In this document: positions 26,083-35,784 of the stretch, in pieces
Numbering within the stretch: position 1 is the stretch's first letter
Layout of the letters: each line of letters opens with the position of its first letter
From: Sphingobium lactosutens DS20
GTDB taxonomy: Bacteria > Pseudomonadota > Alphaproteobacteria > Sphingomonadales > Sphingomonadaceae
DNA: 64,000 nucleotides
Direction: 5' to 3'
NCBI RefSeq assembly: GCF_000445105.1
Contig: NZ_ATDP01000107.1
Location: 186,001 to 250,000 of the forward strand
Translations under genes and position numbers: made by a program
Notes under the pieces: generated by a model
What the model saw: the letters and a program-made list of their open reading frames with translations, nothing else
Told to the model about the DNA's origin: nothing
Databases searched by the model: none

Positions 26083-27368
26083 GATGAAGCTCCTTGGCCA
26101 GGCGTGATACCGGCGACAATGACCTGATAGCGCGGGATGATGAGGTGAATGGTCAGCAGGGCGACCAAATAGGCGCAGGAGGCAACCAGGAAGATCGGGC
26201 CGTAACTGCCAACCGTCTCCAAAATGACGCCGGCGAATTTCGCCATCAGCATGCCGCCGATCGCACCGGACAATCCGCCAAGGCCCACCACGGACCCCGC
26301 CATCCACCGCGGAAAGACATCTCCTGGAAGAGCATAGAGATTGGCCGAAAAGCCCTGATGCCCGGCACAGGCGAGGCCGATCAACCCGACCGCCACCCAC
26401 ATGCTGGGCGCGTGCGCGGCGAAGGCGATCGGCACGGCGCACAGCGCGGCGAGGAACATGGCCGTCTTGCGCGACCGATTGACGCTCCAGCCCCGGCCCA
26501 TGAATCGTGATGAGGCCCAGCCGCCCGCGACCGATCCCACATCCGCCAGCAGGTAGACGGCGATCAAGGGCGGGCCGAAGTCCAGCATCTTGACGCCATA
26601 TTGCTTGTTGAAGAAGTCCGGCAGCCAGAACAGGAACGTCCACCAGACTGGGTCGATGAGGAAGCGGCCTGCCATATAGGCCCAGGTCTGACGGTGCCGG
26701 AACAGGGTCGCCCATTTGACCGGGCGCTGTTCCTCGACCGGATCGGTTTCGATCCAGGCCAGCTCTTGTGCGCTCAGGCCCTTCTTCTCGCGCGGCCGAC
26801 GGTAAAATCCGAGCCACGCCGCCAACCAGATGACCGTCAGTAATCCTGTCAGGATAAAGGCCCAGCGCCACCCCAAGGTCACGGCAATGACCGGCACCAC
26901 CAGAGGGGTCAGGATCGCGCCGACATTGGACCCGGCGTTGAAGATGCCGATCGCGAGCGCGCGCTCCCTCTTGGGGAACCATTCATTGGTCGCGGCGATC
27001 GCGGCGGGAAAGGTGCCCGCCTCACCGATCGCCAACGGAATACGCGCCAGCAACATGCCAGCAGTCGACGTGAAAAAGACATGCGCGACATGGCCGATGG
27101 TCCAGAGCGAAACGGCCAGCGCATAGCCGGCGCGCGCGCCGATGCGATCGATCAATCGCCCGAACGCGACATAGGCGATGCCATAGCCCGCCTGAAACCA
27201 GATGGCCAAGTCGGCATAGCCACTTTCGCTCCAGCCATAGCGCGCCTGTAAATCGGGCTTGAGCGTCGGCAGCACCAGCCGATCGATATAGCTGAGCACC
27301 ACCGCTGCAAAAAGCAGCGCGCAGACGATCCAGCGGACTTTCCCCGATGGCTTGGGAATGGTGGCCAT
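26079..27368 (-). CDS. exuT: MFS hexuronate transporter (anion:cation symporter family)
   Basis: The 429-residue protein shows about 12 hydrophobic segments and the ACS-type motifs: GWSESGYADLAIWFQAGYGIAYVAFGRLIDRIGAR near the start, LARIPLAIGEAGTFPAAIAATNEWFPKRERALAIGIFNAGSNVGAI in the first half and GVKMLDFGPPLIAVYLLADVGSVAGGW in the second. This group imports glucuronate, galacturonate and related sugar acids. Its position between manD and uxaC, overlapping uxaC, supports uptake of (methyl)glucuronate. The symbol reflects this family and context. It is an inner-membrane protein. Confidence 0.88.
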   Translation of the reverse strand: MATIPKPSGKVRWIVCALLFAAVVLSYIDRLVLPTLKPDLQARYGWSESGYADLAIWFQAGYGIAYVAFGRLIDRIGARAGYALAVSLWTIGHVAHVFFTSTAGMLLARIPLAIGEAGTFPAAIAATNEWFPKRERALAIGIFNAGSNVGAILTPLVVPVIAVTLGWRWAFILTGLLTVIWLAAWLGFYRRPREKKGLSAQELAWIETDPVEEQRPVKWATLFRHRQTWAYMAGRFLIDPVWWTFLFWLPDFFNKQYGVKMLDFGPPLIAVYLLADVGSVAGGWASSRFMGRGWSVNRSRKTAMFLAALCAVPIAFAAHAPSMWVAVGLIGLACAGHQGFSANLYALPGDVFPRWMAGSVVGLGGLSGAIGGMLMAKFAGVILETVGSYGPIFLVASCAYLVALLTIHLIIPRYQVIVAGITPGQGASS

Positions 27369-27455
27369 CTCATTCTCCTAGAGTGACGCGATCATGACAG
27401 GAGCGATGGACGCGGGCGGCGTGCAGGCCGCCCGCATCGGCGCCGCCTTGGCGCA

Positions 27456-28667
27456 TCACCAATTAAACATGGTTCCGTCTTCCAGCCGGTTTACCGGCAG
27501 AAACGCGCGCTTATATTCATATCCGGCCGCCAGTTCCTCGTCGATGTCGACGCCCAGACCCGGCTGATCGCCCGGATGCATCATGCCGTCCGCGAACGTA
27601 TATGCGTGGGGGAAGACCGCGTCGGTTTCCGGGGTATGGCGCATATATTCCTGGATGCCGAAGTTCGGCACGCTGAGGTCAAAATGCAGCGCTGCGGCCA
27701 TGCACACCGGCGACAGGTCCGTCGCGCCATGGCAACCGGTGCGGATTTGGTACAGGTCCGCCAATGCCGCGATGCGCCGCAGATGCGTGATGCCGCCGGC
27801 ATGGACCACGGTGGCGCGGATATAGTCGATCAACTGGTTCTGGATCAGGTCCTTGGCGTCCCAGATCGAATTGAAGATTTCCCCGACTGCCAGCGGCGCG
27901 GTCGTATGCTGGCGAATCAGGCGGAACGCTTCCTGATTTTCGGCCGGGGTCGCGTCCTCCAGCCAGAAGGGACGGTAAGGCTCCAGGTCCCTGCCCAGCC
28001 GCCCGGCTTCGATCGGGGTCAGGCGGTGGTGGATGTCGTGCAGCAAATGCACGTCCCAGCCCAGCGCGTCGCGCGCCGCCTTGAACAGTTCCGGCACGAC
28101 CCGCATATATTTGCTGGTGTTCCACACATTTTCGGTCGGCAGGTCGGCGTCGGCCGGCTCATAGAAATATTTGTCCTTCGACACGCCATAGGTCGACGCC
28201 ATGCCCGGCACGCCGCATTGCAGACGGATCGCCTTATAGCCTTGCGCCTGATATTCCAGCGCGACCTTGACGGTATCCTCGACCGTCGTGCCGTTGGCAT
28301 GGCCATAGACCATCACGCCTTCGCGGCTCGCGCCGCCCAGCAATTGATAGACCGGCAAGCCCGCAATCTTGCCCTTGATATCCCACAAGGCCATGTCGAC
28401 CGCCGCGATCGCCGTCATGGTTACGGGGCCGCGCCGCCAATAGGCGCCCTTGTACAGATATTGCCATATATCCTCGATCCTGTGGGCATCGCGCCCGATC
28501 AGGCAGGGAATGACATGATCGGTCAGATAGCTGGCAACCGCCAGTTCACGGCCGTTGAGAGTCGCGTCGCCAAGGCCGTAGATGCCTTCATCCGTGATGA
28601 TCTTGAGCGTGACGAAGTTGCGACCAGGGCAGGTAATGATAACCTTGGCATCGATAATCTTGGGCAT
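27456..28667 (-). CDS. manD: D-mannonate dehydratase, enolase superfamily (ManD/RspA)
   Basis: This 403-residue enolase-superfamily protein matches the ManD group, with a characterised relative from Novosphingobium aromaticivorans. Visible features are LLHDIHHRLTPIEAGRLGRDLEPYRPFWLEDATPAENQEAFRLIRQ for the metal-ligand strands, LAVGEIFNSIWD, GGITHLRRIAALADLYQIRTGCHGATDLSPV and the closing FLPVNRLEDGTMFNW. It removes water from D-mannonate to give 2-keto-3-deoxygluconate. It replaces the unrelated UxuA enzyme of enterobacteria and completes the pathway from glucuronate. The KDG kinase and KDPG aldolase needed next are not in the window. Confidence 0.93.
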   Translation of the reverse strand: MPKIIDAKVIITCPGRNFVTLKIITDEGIYGLGDATLNGRELAVASYLTDHVIPCLIGRDAHRIEDIWQYLYKGAYWRRGPVTMTAIAAVDMALWDIKGKIAGLPVYQLLGGASREGVMVYGHANGTTVEDTVKVALEYQAQGYKAIRLQCGVPGMASTYGVSKDKYFYEPADADLPTENVWNTSKYMRVVPELFKAARDALGWDVHLLHDIHHRLTPIEAGRLGRDLEPYRPFWLEDATPAENQEAFRLIRQHTTAPLAVGEIFNSIWDAKDLIQNQLIDYIRATVVHAGGITHLRRIAALADLYQIRTGCHGATDLSPVCMAAALHFDLSVPNFGIQEYMRHTPETDAVFPHAYTFADGMMHPGDQPGLGVDIDEELAAGYEYKRAFLPVNRLEDGTMFNW

Positions 28668-28681
28668 GCGGGCAATCCTGT

Positions 28682-31054
28682 TCAGATGATTTCGAGCGTG
28701 ACGGATTGAAGGGTTTCGCTGTCAGGTCCGACCATGATGTCGAAAAGGCCGGGTTCGACCACTTCCTCCATGTCGAGATTCCAAAGCGCGAAGGCGTCGG
28801 GGCCTAGGGGGATACGCACCGTCCTGCTTTCGCCCGGCGCGAGCGTGACGCGCTCAAATCCCTTCAATTCCTTGATCGGGCGCGTCACGCTGGCGGTCTG
28901 GTCATGGACATAGACCTGGACGACCTCGTCGCCCTTTCGATCGCCGACATTCTGCACATCGACCTCGACCACCACGCTTCCCCCCGTGCCGATCCGCTCC
29001 GACGAAAGCCTGGGCTTTCCAATGGTGAAGCGGGTATAGCTCAGTCCGAAACCGAAGGGGAAAAGCGGTGAGATATCTTCGAACACATAGCCGCGCCGGG
29101 CACTTGGCTTGCGGTTGTAGAAAATGGGCACCTGTCCCGCATCGCGCGCCACTGTCACGGGCAGCTTCGCGCCGGGATTGACGTCCCCGAACAGGATGTC
29201 CGCCATCGCGGTGCCGCCCTCCTGTCCCGGATACCAGCATTCCAGCAAGGCATTGCAGCCATCCACGACTGCCGGGTAGCTTGGCGGGCGGCCATTGATC
29301 GCGCAGACGATCACGGGTTTGCCGGTGGCCTTCATGGCGGCGAACAGGTCATTCTGCTCGCCCACCAGGTCCAGGCTGGTGCGATCACCCAGATGGTTCT
29401 TCGCAAACCCTTCGCGGCTGGTCTGTTCGGTGTCGCCGATCGCCAGGATGATGACATCCGAGCTCTTGGCGACCTCGACCGCCTCGGTAATCAGATCGCG
29501 GTTTTTCTGCGGATCCGCCAGCAGCACCTCGTCCACGGACCGGTCCTCGCTTTGCGTGATGAAAACGCCCTGGGCGTGGACCACCTCTGCCCTGCCAGAG
29601 AGCTTGGCTCTCACGCCATCCAGCAGCGACACCGTTTGCCGCGGGATGGAGGAATAGCCGCCCAGACGGGCAATGGCCGCATTCGGCCCGATGACGGCAA
29701 CCCGCCGATGCGCTCCGGCGGTCAGCGGCAATGTCCTGTCATTCTTGAGCAGCGCAATGGACCGATGTGCGGCCTTCAGCGCCAGCGCGCGCGCTTCTGC
29801 GTTGCCGGTCAATGCGTCCCAGTCCCGCCGCGGCCAGGGATTTTCGAACAGGCCTGCGCGCACCTTGAGCGTCAACATGCGCCGCGCGGCAAGATCGACG
29901 GCCTCAAGCGGCACTTTACCGCTGCGAACCTGCTCGACCAGTGTGCGAAAACCGATGCCGTCGGGCAATTCGCAATCGACGCCTGCGCGCAGCGCAGCCC
30001 GCGCCGCTGCTTCCAGATCAGGCTGGACATGATGGATGGTGTCGAGTTCCGGCACGGCGCCATAGTCGCTCACCACGGCCCCGTCGAAATGCCATTCGCC
30101 GCGTAATATGTCGCCTAGCAACCACCTGTTCTGGTGCGAGGGCACACCGTCTATCTCGTTATAGCTGGGCATCACCGCGGCAATGCCGGTGCGCTTCACG
30201 ACCGCGCGGAAAGGTGGGAAGAAATTTTCTCGCAACTCGCGCTGGCTGATCGGCGCCGGCGCGATATTCTCGCCACTTTGCGGCTGGCCATGGCCTGTCA
30301 TATGCTTGAGCGTGGCCATCACCTTGTCGGGCCCGATCTGCTTGCTTTCGCCTTGCAGGCCCAGCACCGCGGCCACGCCCATCTCGCCGCACAGATAGGG
30401 GTCCTCGCCAAATGTCTCCTCGATCCGCCCCCAACGCGGATCACGCGCAATGTCCACCACTGGCGACAGCGCCAGATGGACACCGCGCGCCCGCACTTCG
30501 CGCGCAATCACGGATTGGACGTCCCGCATCAGCTCGCGGTCAAAGCTGCCCGCCATGCCAATGGCCATGGGGAACATGGTGGCGTCGGTCGCCATATAGC
30601 CATGCAGCGATTCTTCGTGAAACAGCACCGGGATGCCCAGCCGGGTTTCCCTAATCGCCCAGGTCTGGACCGCTTCGATGAAATCGACCGTATCCTTCGG
30701 CGTGCGCCAGCGCGCGCCGACGCCCCCGGCCTGCGTCGATCCGTTGGGCGCGCCGCGCCGGTCGGACGGTCGCGTGATCTGGCCAAAGCTTGCGGGATAG
30801 GCGGCACTTGCTTTCGCCGGTGAGAAGGTCAGATCATCCATGATCTCGGCCTTCGTCGCCCAGAGCGCGATGATCTGGCCGACCTTCTCCTCCAGCGTCA
30901 TCCGGCTCAAAAGATCATTCACGCGCAGGTCGACCGGTGCGCTTGCGTCCTTGTACAGCGGCCCGGACTTTTTGTCCGCCGCCGGGACCGCCGCTGCCAG
31001 CGATGTCGACGCCATCAGCCCCAGCGCCTGTCGGCGCGCAAAACCGACGCTCAT
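28682..31054 (-). CDS. Exported glycoside hydrolase family 3 enzyme (second GH3)
   Basis: The 790-residue product has an N-terminal export signal (MSVGFARRQALGLMASTSLAAAVPA, with an Arg pair that could suit Tat). The GH3 catalytic domains follow, with KHMTGHGQPQSG and the nucleophile Asp in GAVVSDYGAVPELD, then the C-terminal alpha/beta sandwich and a fibronectin-III-like tail (VVEVDVQNVGDRKGDEVVQVYVHD). GH3 proteins of this architecture include beta-xylosidases and beta-glucosidases. In this operon beta-xylosidase activity on xylo-oligosaccharides is likely. It overlaps the other GH3 gene by 4 bases and is its paralogue. Confidence 0.92.
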   Translation of the reverse strand: MSVGFARRQALGLMASTSLAAAVPAADKKSGPLYKDASAPVDLRVNDLLSRMTLEEKVGQIIALWATKAEIMDDLTFSPAKASAAYPASFGQITRPSDRRGAPNGSTQAGGVGARWRTPKDTVDFIEAVQTWAIRETRLGIPVLFHEESLHGYMATDATMFPMAIGMAGSFDRELMRDVQSVIAREVRARGVHLALSPVVDIARDPRWGRIEETFGEDPYLCGEMGVAAVLGLQGESKQIGPDKVMATLKHMTGHGQPQSGENIAPAPISQRELRENFFPPFRAVVKRTGIAAVMPSYNEIDGVPSHQNRWLLGDILRGEWHFDGAVVSDYGAVPELDTIHHVQPDLEAAARAALRAGVDCELPDGIGFRTLVEQVRSGKVPLEAVDLAARRMLTLKVRAGLFENPWPRRDWDALTGNAEARALALKAAHRSIALLKNDRTLPLTAGAHRRVAVIGPNAAIARLGGYSSIPRQTVSLLDGVRAKLSGRAEVVHAQGVFITQSEDRSVDEVLLADPQKNRDLITEAVEVAKSSDVIILAIGDTEQTSREGFAKNHLGDRTSLDLVGEQNDLFAAMKATGKPVIVCAINGRPPSYPAVVDGCNALLECWYPGQEGGTAMADILFGDVNPGAKLPVTVARDAGQVPIFYNRKPSARRGYVFEDISPLFPFGFGLSYTRFTIGKPRLSSERIGTGGSVVVEVDVQNVGDRKGDEVVQVYVHDQTASVTRPIKELKGFERVTLAPGESRTVRIPLGPDAFALWNLDMEEVVEPGLFDIMVGPDSETLQSVTLEII

Positions 31055-33426
31055 GGCGTCACCGTCAGCATCGTCGACTGCAACGCGACCGAACTGTTGC
31101 CAGTCATGATTTCAAACTCGCCCGGTTCGACGACGCGGTGCATCTTGTCATTCCACATTTGCAGGCTTTCGGGCGTGATGGTGAACTGGACCGCACGGGT
31201 TTCGCCGGGCTTGAGCGACACGCGCTCAAACCCTTTCAATTCCTTGATCGGCCGAGTGACTGAACTCACCTTGTCATGAATATAGAGCTGAACGACCTCG
31301 TCGCCTTCGCGTGCGCCATCGTTGCGGACATTGACGGTCACGCTGGTCGTGCCGCCCGGCCCGATCCTGGCCTGCGCCAGACGCGGCGGGGACAAGGTGA
31401 ATTTTGTATAGCTCAGGCCATAACCAAAGGGATAGAGCGGCGCATTCGTATCGAACAGATAGCCGCGATGCGCGCTGGGCTTCACATTGTAGAAGGCCGG
31501 CAATTGCCCGACCGATCGCGGCACGGTGACTGGCAACTTGCCGCCCGGGTTGACGTCGCCAAACAGCACGTCGGCAACGGCATGGCCGCCTTGCTCGCCC
31601 AGATACCAGCCCTCCAGCAAGGCATTGGCCTCTTCGCTCACCTTGACGGTCGAGGCGGGCCGGCCATTGATGAGGACGACGGTGATCGGCTTGCCCAGCG
31701 CCTTGAGGGCGTCGAAAAGCTCCTGTTGTTCGCCGACCAGGTCCAAGCTTGGCCGGTCGCCCAGATGGTTGGCCGCCCAGCCCTCCCGGCTCGATTGTTC
31801 GGTATCGCCCAACGTCAGCACGATGCGATCCACGTTCCGGGCCGCCTCCACCGCCTGCGCAATCAAGCGGCGATTTTCCGCCGGATCAGCCTTGTCGACC
31901 TTGTCCGCCCACCAGTCGTCATCTTCCGTGATCTTCACGCCCTGCGCAAAGACGATTCGTGCGCGGTCGCCGACCTTGGCCTTGATACCATCCAGAATGG
32001 AAACGACGTGCGGCGGCTGGCCATAATAGCCGCCGAGACGCGCCACCGCCGCACTTGGCCCGATGACCGCGATCGATCCTTCGGGCTTCAACGGCAGCAT
32101 GCCGTCATTTTTCAGCAGCGTGATCGACCGCTGCGCCGCCCGTCGCGCGAGCGCGCGCGCCTCCGCATCATTGGTCAGCGCCGCCGCCTGCGCGGCATCG
32201 GCATAGGGATGTTCGAAAAGCCCAGCGCGAAATTTCAGGGCCAGCATGCGTCGCACCGCCTGATCGACCTCGGCCTCGCTCACCTTGCCCGCGCGTACTT
32301 GTTCCCCCAAAGTGGCATAGGACAGGCCATCGGGCAGATCCGCGTCCACGCCTGCGTCCAAAGCCCGCCGCGCGGCCTCATCCAGGCTGCCGGCGACATG
32401 ATGAATGCTCATAAGCTGATCCACGCCGGAATAGTCGGACACGACCGCACCGCGAAATCCCCACTCCCCGCGCAACACGTCACCCAGCAGCCAGCTGTTC
32501 ATATGGCTGGGCACGCCGTCAATTTCGTTATAGCTGGCCATGACCGCGTTTATGCCAGTACGCTTCACGACCTGCTCGAACGGCGGAAAGAAATTCTCGC
32601 GCAGTTCGCGCTCCGAAATCGGCGCAGGCCCGACATTGGTGCCGCTTTCGGGCTGGCCGTGGCCGGTAAGATGCTTGAGCGTCGCAAACACTTTGCCGGG
32701 GCGCAGGTCATGCGATCGCCCCTCGCCCTGCAAGCCTTCCACTGCGGCGACGCCCATTTCGCTCACCAGATAGGGGTCCTCCCCATAGGTTTCCTCGATC
32801 CGCCCCCAGCGCGGGTCGCGGGCGATATCGACCACAGGGGAAAGGACCATCGGCACACCGCGCGCGCGTATCTCGCGTGCGATCACGCTGTTCACCTGCC
32901 TGACGAGGTCAAGGTCCCAGGAAGATGCCAGCGCGATCGACTGCGGAAAGCTCGTGGCGCCGACCGCCGCGTAACCATGCAGGCCCTCTTCATGAAACAG
33001 GATCGGAATGCCAAGGCGCGTCTGCGTCATCGCCCATTTCTGCAAGGCATTGACCAGCGCGACGGTCTGGCGAGGGTCGCGCCCGCGAGCGAGGCGAGGG
33101 CTGACCGCGCCTTTGGCGTCGGACGGACGCGTAAAATGGCCCAGACCATGTGGGTAGCGCGCCGCTAACTTCGCCGGGTCGAGCTCAAGCCGATCATCAA
33201 AAATCTGGATCTTGCCTTCCCAAACGGTCGTGATCTGAGCGATCTTTTCATCCAGCGTCATCCGACCGATCAAATCGTCGACCCGCGCCTCAATCGGTTG
33301 GGAAGCATCCTTGTATATTGGACGCTGATCCTGCGCCGCGCGCGCGATAGCCATCGGCGTGAGCGGTGATACTATCGGGATTGCCAACAAGGATGCTGCG
33401 CCCAAAATCTTGCAGCTACGGATCAC
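31051..33426 (-). CDS. Exported glycoside hydrolase family 3 enzyme (first GH3, operon leader)
   Basis: This is a close paralogue of the next gene, 791 residues with a Sec-type signal peptide (MIRSCKILGAASLLAIPIVSPLTPMAIARA). It carries the catalytic Asp in GAVVSDYSGVDQLMSIHH, the KHLTGHGQPESG motif and the C-terminal fibronectin-III-like domain. Two tandem GH3 genes suggest enzymes with complementary chain length or linkage preference, for instance beta-xylosidase and beta-glucosidase. It is the first gene of the minus-strand glucuronoxylan operon, and a LacI-type operator with a TTGACA box lies about 60-95 bases upstream. Confidence 0.92.
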   Translation of the reverse strand: MIRSCKILGAASLLAIPIVSPLTPMAIARAAQDQRPIYKDASQPIEARVDDLIGRMTLDEKIAQITTVWEGKIQIFDDRLELDPAKLAARYPHGLGHFTRPSDAKGAVSPRLARGRDPRQTVALVNALQKWAMTQTRLGIPILFHEEGLHGYAAVGATSFPQSIALASSWDLDLVRQVNSVIAREIRARGVPMVLSPVVDIARDPRWGRIEETYGEDPYLVSEMGVAAVEGLQGEGRSHDLRPGKVFATLKHLTGHGQPESGTNVGPAPISERELRENFFPPFEQVVKRTGINAVMASYNEIDGVPSHMNSWLLGDVLRGEWGFRGAVVSDYSGVDQLMSIHHVAGSLDEAARRALDAGVDADLPDGLSYATLGEQVRAGKVSEAEVDQAVRRMLALKFRAGLFEHPYADAAQAAALTNDAEARALARRAAQRSITLLKNDGMLPLKPEGSIAVIGPSAAVARLGGYYGQPPHVVSILDGIKAKVGDRARIVFAQGVKITEDDDWWADKVDKADPAENRRLIAQAVEAARNVDRIVLTLGDTEQSSREGWAANHLGDRPSLDLVGEQQELFDALKALGKPITVVLINGRPASTVKVSEEANALLEGWYLGEQGGHAVADVLFGDVNPGGKLPVTVPRSVGQLPAFYNVKPSAHRGYLFDTNAPLYPFGYGLSYTKFTLSPPRLAQARIGPGGTTSVTVNVRNDGAREGDEVVQLYIHDKVSSVTRPIKELKGFERVSLKPGETRAVQFTITPESLQMWNDKMHRVVEPGEFEIMTGNSSVALQSTMLTVTP

Positions 33427-33481
33427 CCTGGCCCCTCCCCTTTTTCCCGCCCGGAGCGGTTTTCGCTTGCAGCAAGTTATT

Positions 33482-33520
33482 TGATAACGCTACCATCGCG
33501 GGAGAAGACGGGCTTGTCAA
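33482..33520 (-). promoter_or_regulatory. Promoter with LacI-type operator upstream of the GH3 operon (divergent with GH67)
   Basis: On the minus strand a perfect TTGACA (33520-33515) is followed 19 bases later by TGGTAGCGTTATCA (33495-33482), a near-palindromic 14-mer. The same 14-mer with one change lies at the xylX promoter 9.6 kb away, 18 bases after its own TTGACA. The operator overlaps the expected -10 position, so a bound repressor would block RNA polymerase. It also lies about 75 bases before the GH67 start and could control that divergent gene. Caulobacter XylR binds a very similar motif (from memory). Confidence 0.7.
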
Positions 33521-33570
33521 TGCAGTACCTGCCAATGGCATGCCAACGATCATAGGAAGAGGATAAACTG

Positions 33571-35712
33571 ATGGCGCGCCTGTTCTGCTATCTGACGGCC
33601 ATGGCCCTGACGATACTGGCCCTGCCCGTTCGGGCGGAAGACGGCTATGATCTTTGGCTGCGCTATGCGCCAGCAGGCCAGGCCCGTGGGACGGACATCA
33701 GCGCGCACGCCCGCGCCATTTCCGCACAAGGCGACAGCGCGACGATGGCATCCGCAAAGCAGGAATTGCAGCGTGCGGTGACGAGCATGACGGGCCACGC
33801 GCCAGCCCTCACCACCGAACCGACCGCAGGATCGCTCTGGCTCGCAACGCCCGGATCCGCGCCCGCTATCCCCGTATCGCTAAAGGGACTTGGCGCGGAG
33901 GGCTATGCGATCCGCTCCATCGACCACGCGGGGCAGCCAATCACGCTGATCGCTGCCAACAGCGACATCGGTATCCTGCACGGTATCTTCCATTGGCTTC
34001 GCCTTGCGCAAACCGGCGCGTCGCTTGACGGGCTCGACATTCGCAGCGCGCCGCGCATCGGCCTGCGCCTGCTCAACCATTGGGACAATCTGGATGGCAC
34101 CGTCGAGCGGGGCTATGCAGGCCAGTCGATCTGGGACTGGTGGCGACTGCCCGATTATAAAGGCCCGCGCTATACCGACTATGCGCGCGCCAACGCCTCC
34201 ATCGGCATCAATGGCACGGTGCTCAACAATGTGAATGCGAAGGCGGAGAGCCTGAGCGCCCCCTACATCGCCAAGGCGGCGGCACTGGCTGACATATTCC
34301 GGCCCTATGGGATCAAGGTCTATCTGTCGGTCAAATGGACGGCGCCGATGGAACTGGACGGTCTCAAGACGGCTGATCCCCTGGATCCAAAGGTCGCCGC
34401 CTGGTGGAAGGCCAAGACCGACGAAATATATCGCGCTATACCCGATTTCGGCGGCTTCCTCGTCAAGGCAAACAGCGAAGGCCAGCCTGGCCCGCAGGAT
34501 TATCAACGCACCCATGCAGACGGGGCCAATATGCTGGCGGCCGCCGTGAAGCTCCACGGCGGTATCGTGATGTGGCGCGCCTTCGTCTACGCGCATGACA
34601 ATCCGGACGATCGCGCCAAACAAGCCTATGATGATTTCAAGCCGCTCGACGGCAAGTTCGCCGACAATGTGATGGTGCAGGTCAAGAATGGCGCGATCGA
34701 CTTTCAGCCGCGCGAGCCATTCCACCCGCTGTTCGGCGCCATGACCAAGACCCCGCTGATGATGGAATTTCAGATCACCAAGGAATATCTGGGCCAATCG
34801 ACGCATCTTACCTATCTCGGCCCCCTTTTTAAAGAAACGCTCGACGCTGACACCTATGCCAAGGGGAAAGGATCGACCATCGCCAAAATAATCGATGGCT
34901 CGCTGGATGGGCACAGGCTGACCGGCATCGCCGGCGTCGCCAATATCGGGATCGATCGCGACTGGAGCGGGTCGATCTTCAATCAGGCGGACTGGTATGC
35001 CTTTGGCCGCCTAGCATGGAACCCGGACCTGTCGGCAGAAGCCATCGCTCGCGAATGGACGGCCATGACATTCAGTCCCGATCCCCGCCTAATCGATCCC
35101 GTCGTCGCCATGATGATGGGTTCGCGCGAGGCCGCGGTCGACTATATGACGCCGCTCGGCCTGGCCCACCTTATGGCGACCGGCCATCATTATGGCCCGG
35201 CGCCCTGGGTTTCGGAATTGGCCCGACCTGAGTGGAACCCCGTCTATTACCACAAGGCGGACGCGGACGGAATCGGCTTTGACCGGACCAAAAGCGGCAG
35301 CAATGCGATTTCTCAATATGCGCCCGCCATCGCGCGACGGCTCGCGGACCCAGCTACTACGCCGGAAAGCGAATTGCTCTGGTTTCACCATTTGCCCTGG
35401 GACTATCGCCTGAAATCCGGCGAGACGCTTTGGGACGGGCTGGTCCATCGCTATGATCGTGGCGTCGCCTATGTCGCGGGCATGCAGCGGACCTGGGAAA
35501 GCCTTCGCCCGCTTGTCGATCCGGAACGCTTTGCCCAGACCGAAGCCTTCCTGGCGATCCAGCATCGCGAAGCCCAGTGGTGGCGTGACGCGAGCATCGC
35601 CTATTTCCAGTCGATCAATCATCTGCCACTGCCGGAGGGTGCCCAGGCCCCCGCGCATGACCTGAACTGGTACAAGGCACGCAGTTTCCCCTACGCGCCG
35701 GGCCACAACTGA
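33571..35712 (+). CDS. aguA: Alpha-glucuronidase, glycoside hydrolase family 67
   Basis: The 713-residue protein begins with a signal peptide (MARLFCYLTAMALTILALPVRAEDG). It has the GH67 domain order: an N-terminal sandwich, then the barrel region with APRIGLRLLNHWDNLDGTVERGYAGQSIWDW, VYLSVKWTAPMELDGLKTADPLDP and GFLVKANSEGQPGPQDYQRTHADGANMLA, and a helical C-terminal domain. GH67 removes 4-O-methyl-glucuronic acid from the end of xylo-oligosaccharides, releasing both the glucuronate used by uxaC/uxuB/manD and the xylan chain used by the GH3 enzymes. It is divergent from that operon and shares its regulatory gap. Confidence 0.94.
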   Translation: MARLFCYLTAMALTILALPVRAEDGYDLWLRYAPAGQARGTDISAHARAISAQGDSATMASAKQELQRAVTSMTGHAPALTTEPTAGSLWLATPGSAPAIPVSLKGLGAEGYAIRSIDHAGQPITLIAANSDIGILHGIFHWLRLAQTGASLDGLDIRSAPRIGLRLLNHWDNLDGTVERGYAGQSIWDWWRLPDYKGPRYTDYARANASIGINGTVLNNVNAKAESLSAPYIAKAAALADIFRPYGIKVYLSVKWTAPMELDGLKTADPLDPKVAAWWKAKTDEIYRAIPDFGGFLVKANSEGQPGPQDYQRTHADGANMLAAAVKLHGGIVMWRAFVYAHDNPDDRAKQAYDDFKPLDGKFADNVMVQVKNGAIDFQPREPFHPLFGAMTKTPLMMEFQITKEYLGQSTHLTYLGPLFKETLDADTYAKGKGSTIAKIIDGSLDGHRLTGIAGVANIGIDRDWSGSIFNQADWYAFGRLAWNPDLSAEAIAREWTAMTFSPDPRLIDPVVAMMMGSREAAVDYMTPLGLAHLMATGHHYGPAPWVSELARPEWNPVYYHKADADGIGFDRTKSGSNAISQYAPAIARRLADPATTPESELLWFHHLPWDYRLKSGETLWDGLVHRYDRGVAYVAGMQRTWESLRPLVDPERFAQTEAFLAIQHREAQWWRDASIAYFQSINHLPLPEGAQAPAHDLNWYKARSFPYAPGHN

Positions 35713-35784
35713 ATTTTCGATTCTACAAAGGGAGCGGTTGTCGCTACCTAGGCTCACCATAGCGTTTCACGAAAGCCGCCGCCG

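Noticed and set aside
27576..28709. 377-codon open frame on the plus strand
   Set aside because: Antisense shadow of manD; composition is His/Arg/Asp rich with no family resemblance.
31276..33168. 630-codon open frame on the plus strand
   Set aside because: Antisense to a full-length GH3 gene with clear catalytic motifs; no domain or ribosome-binding site supports it.
35735..35749. A full LacI operator before the repressor gene
   Set aside because: GGTTGTCGCTACCT matches only one half of the TGGTAGCGYTATCA site well; kept only as a weak half-site.
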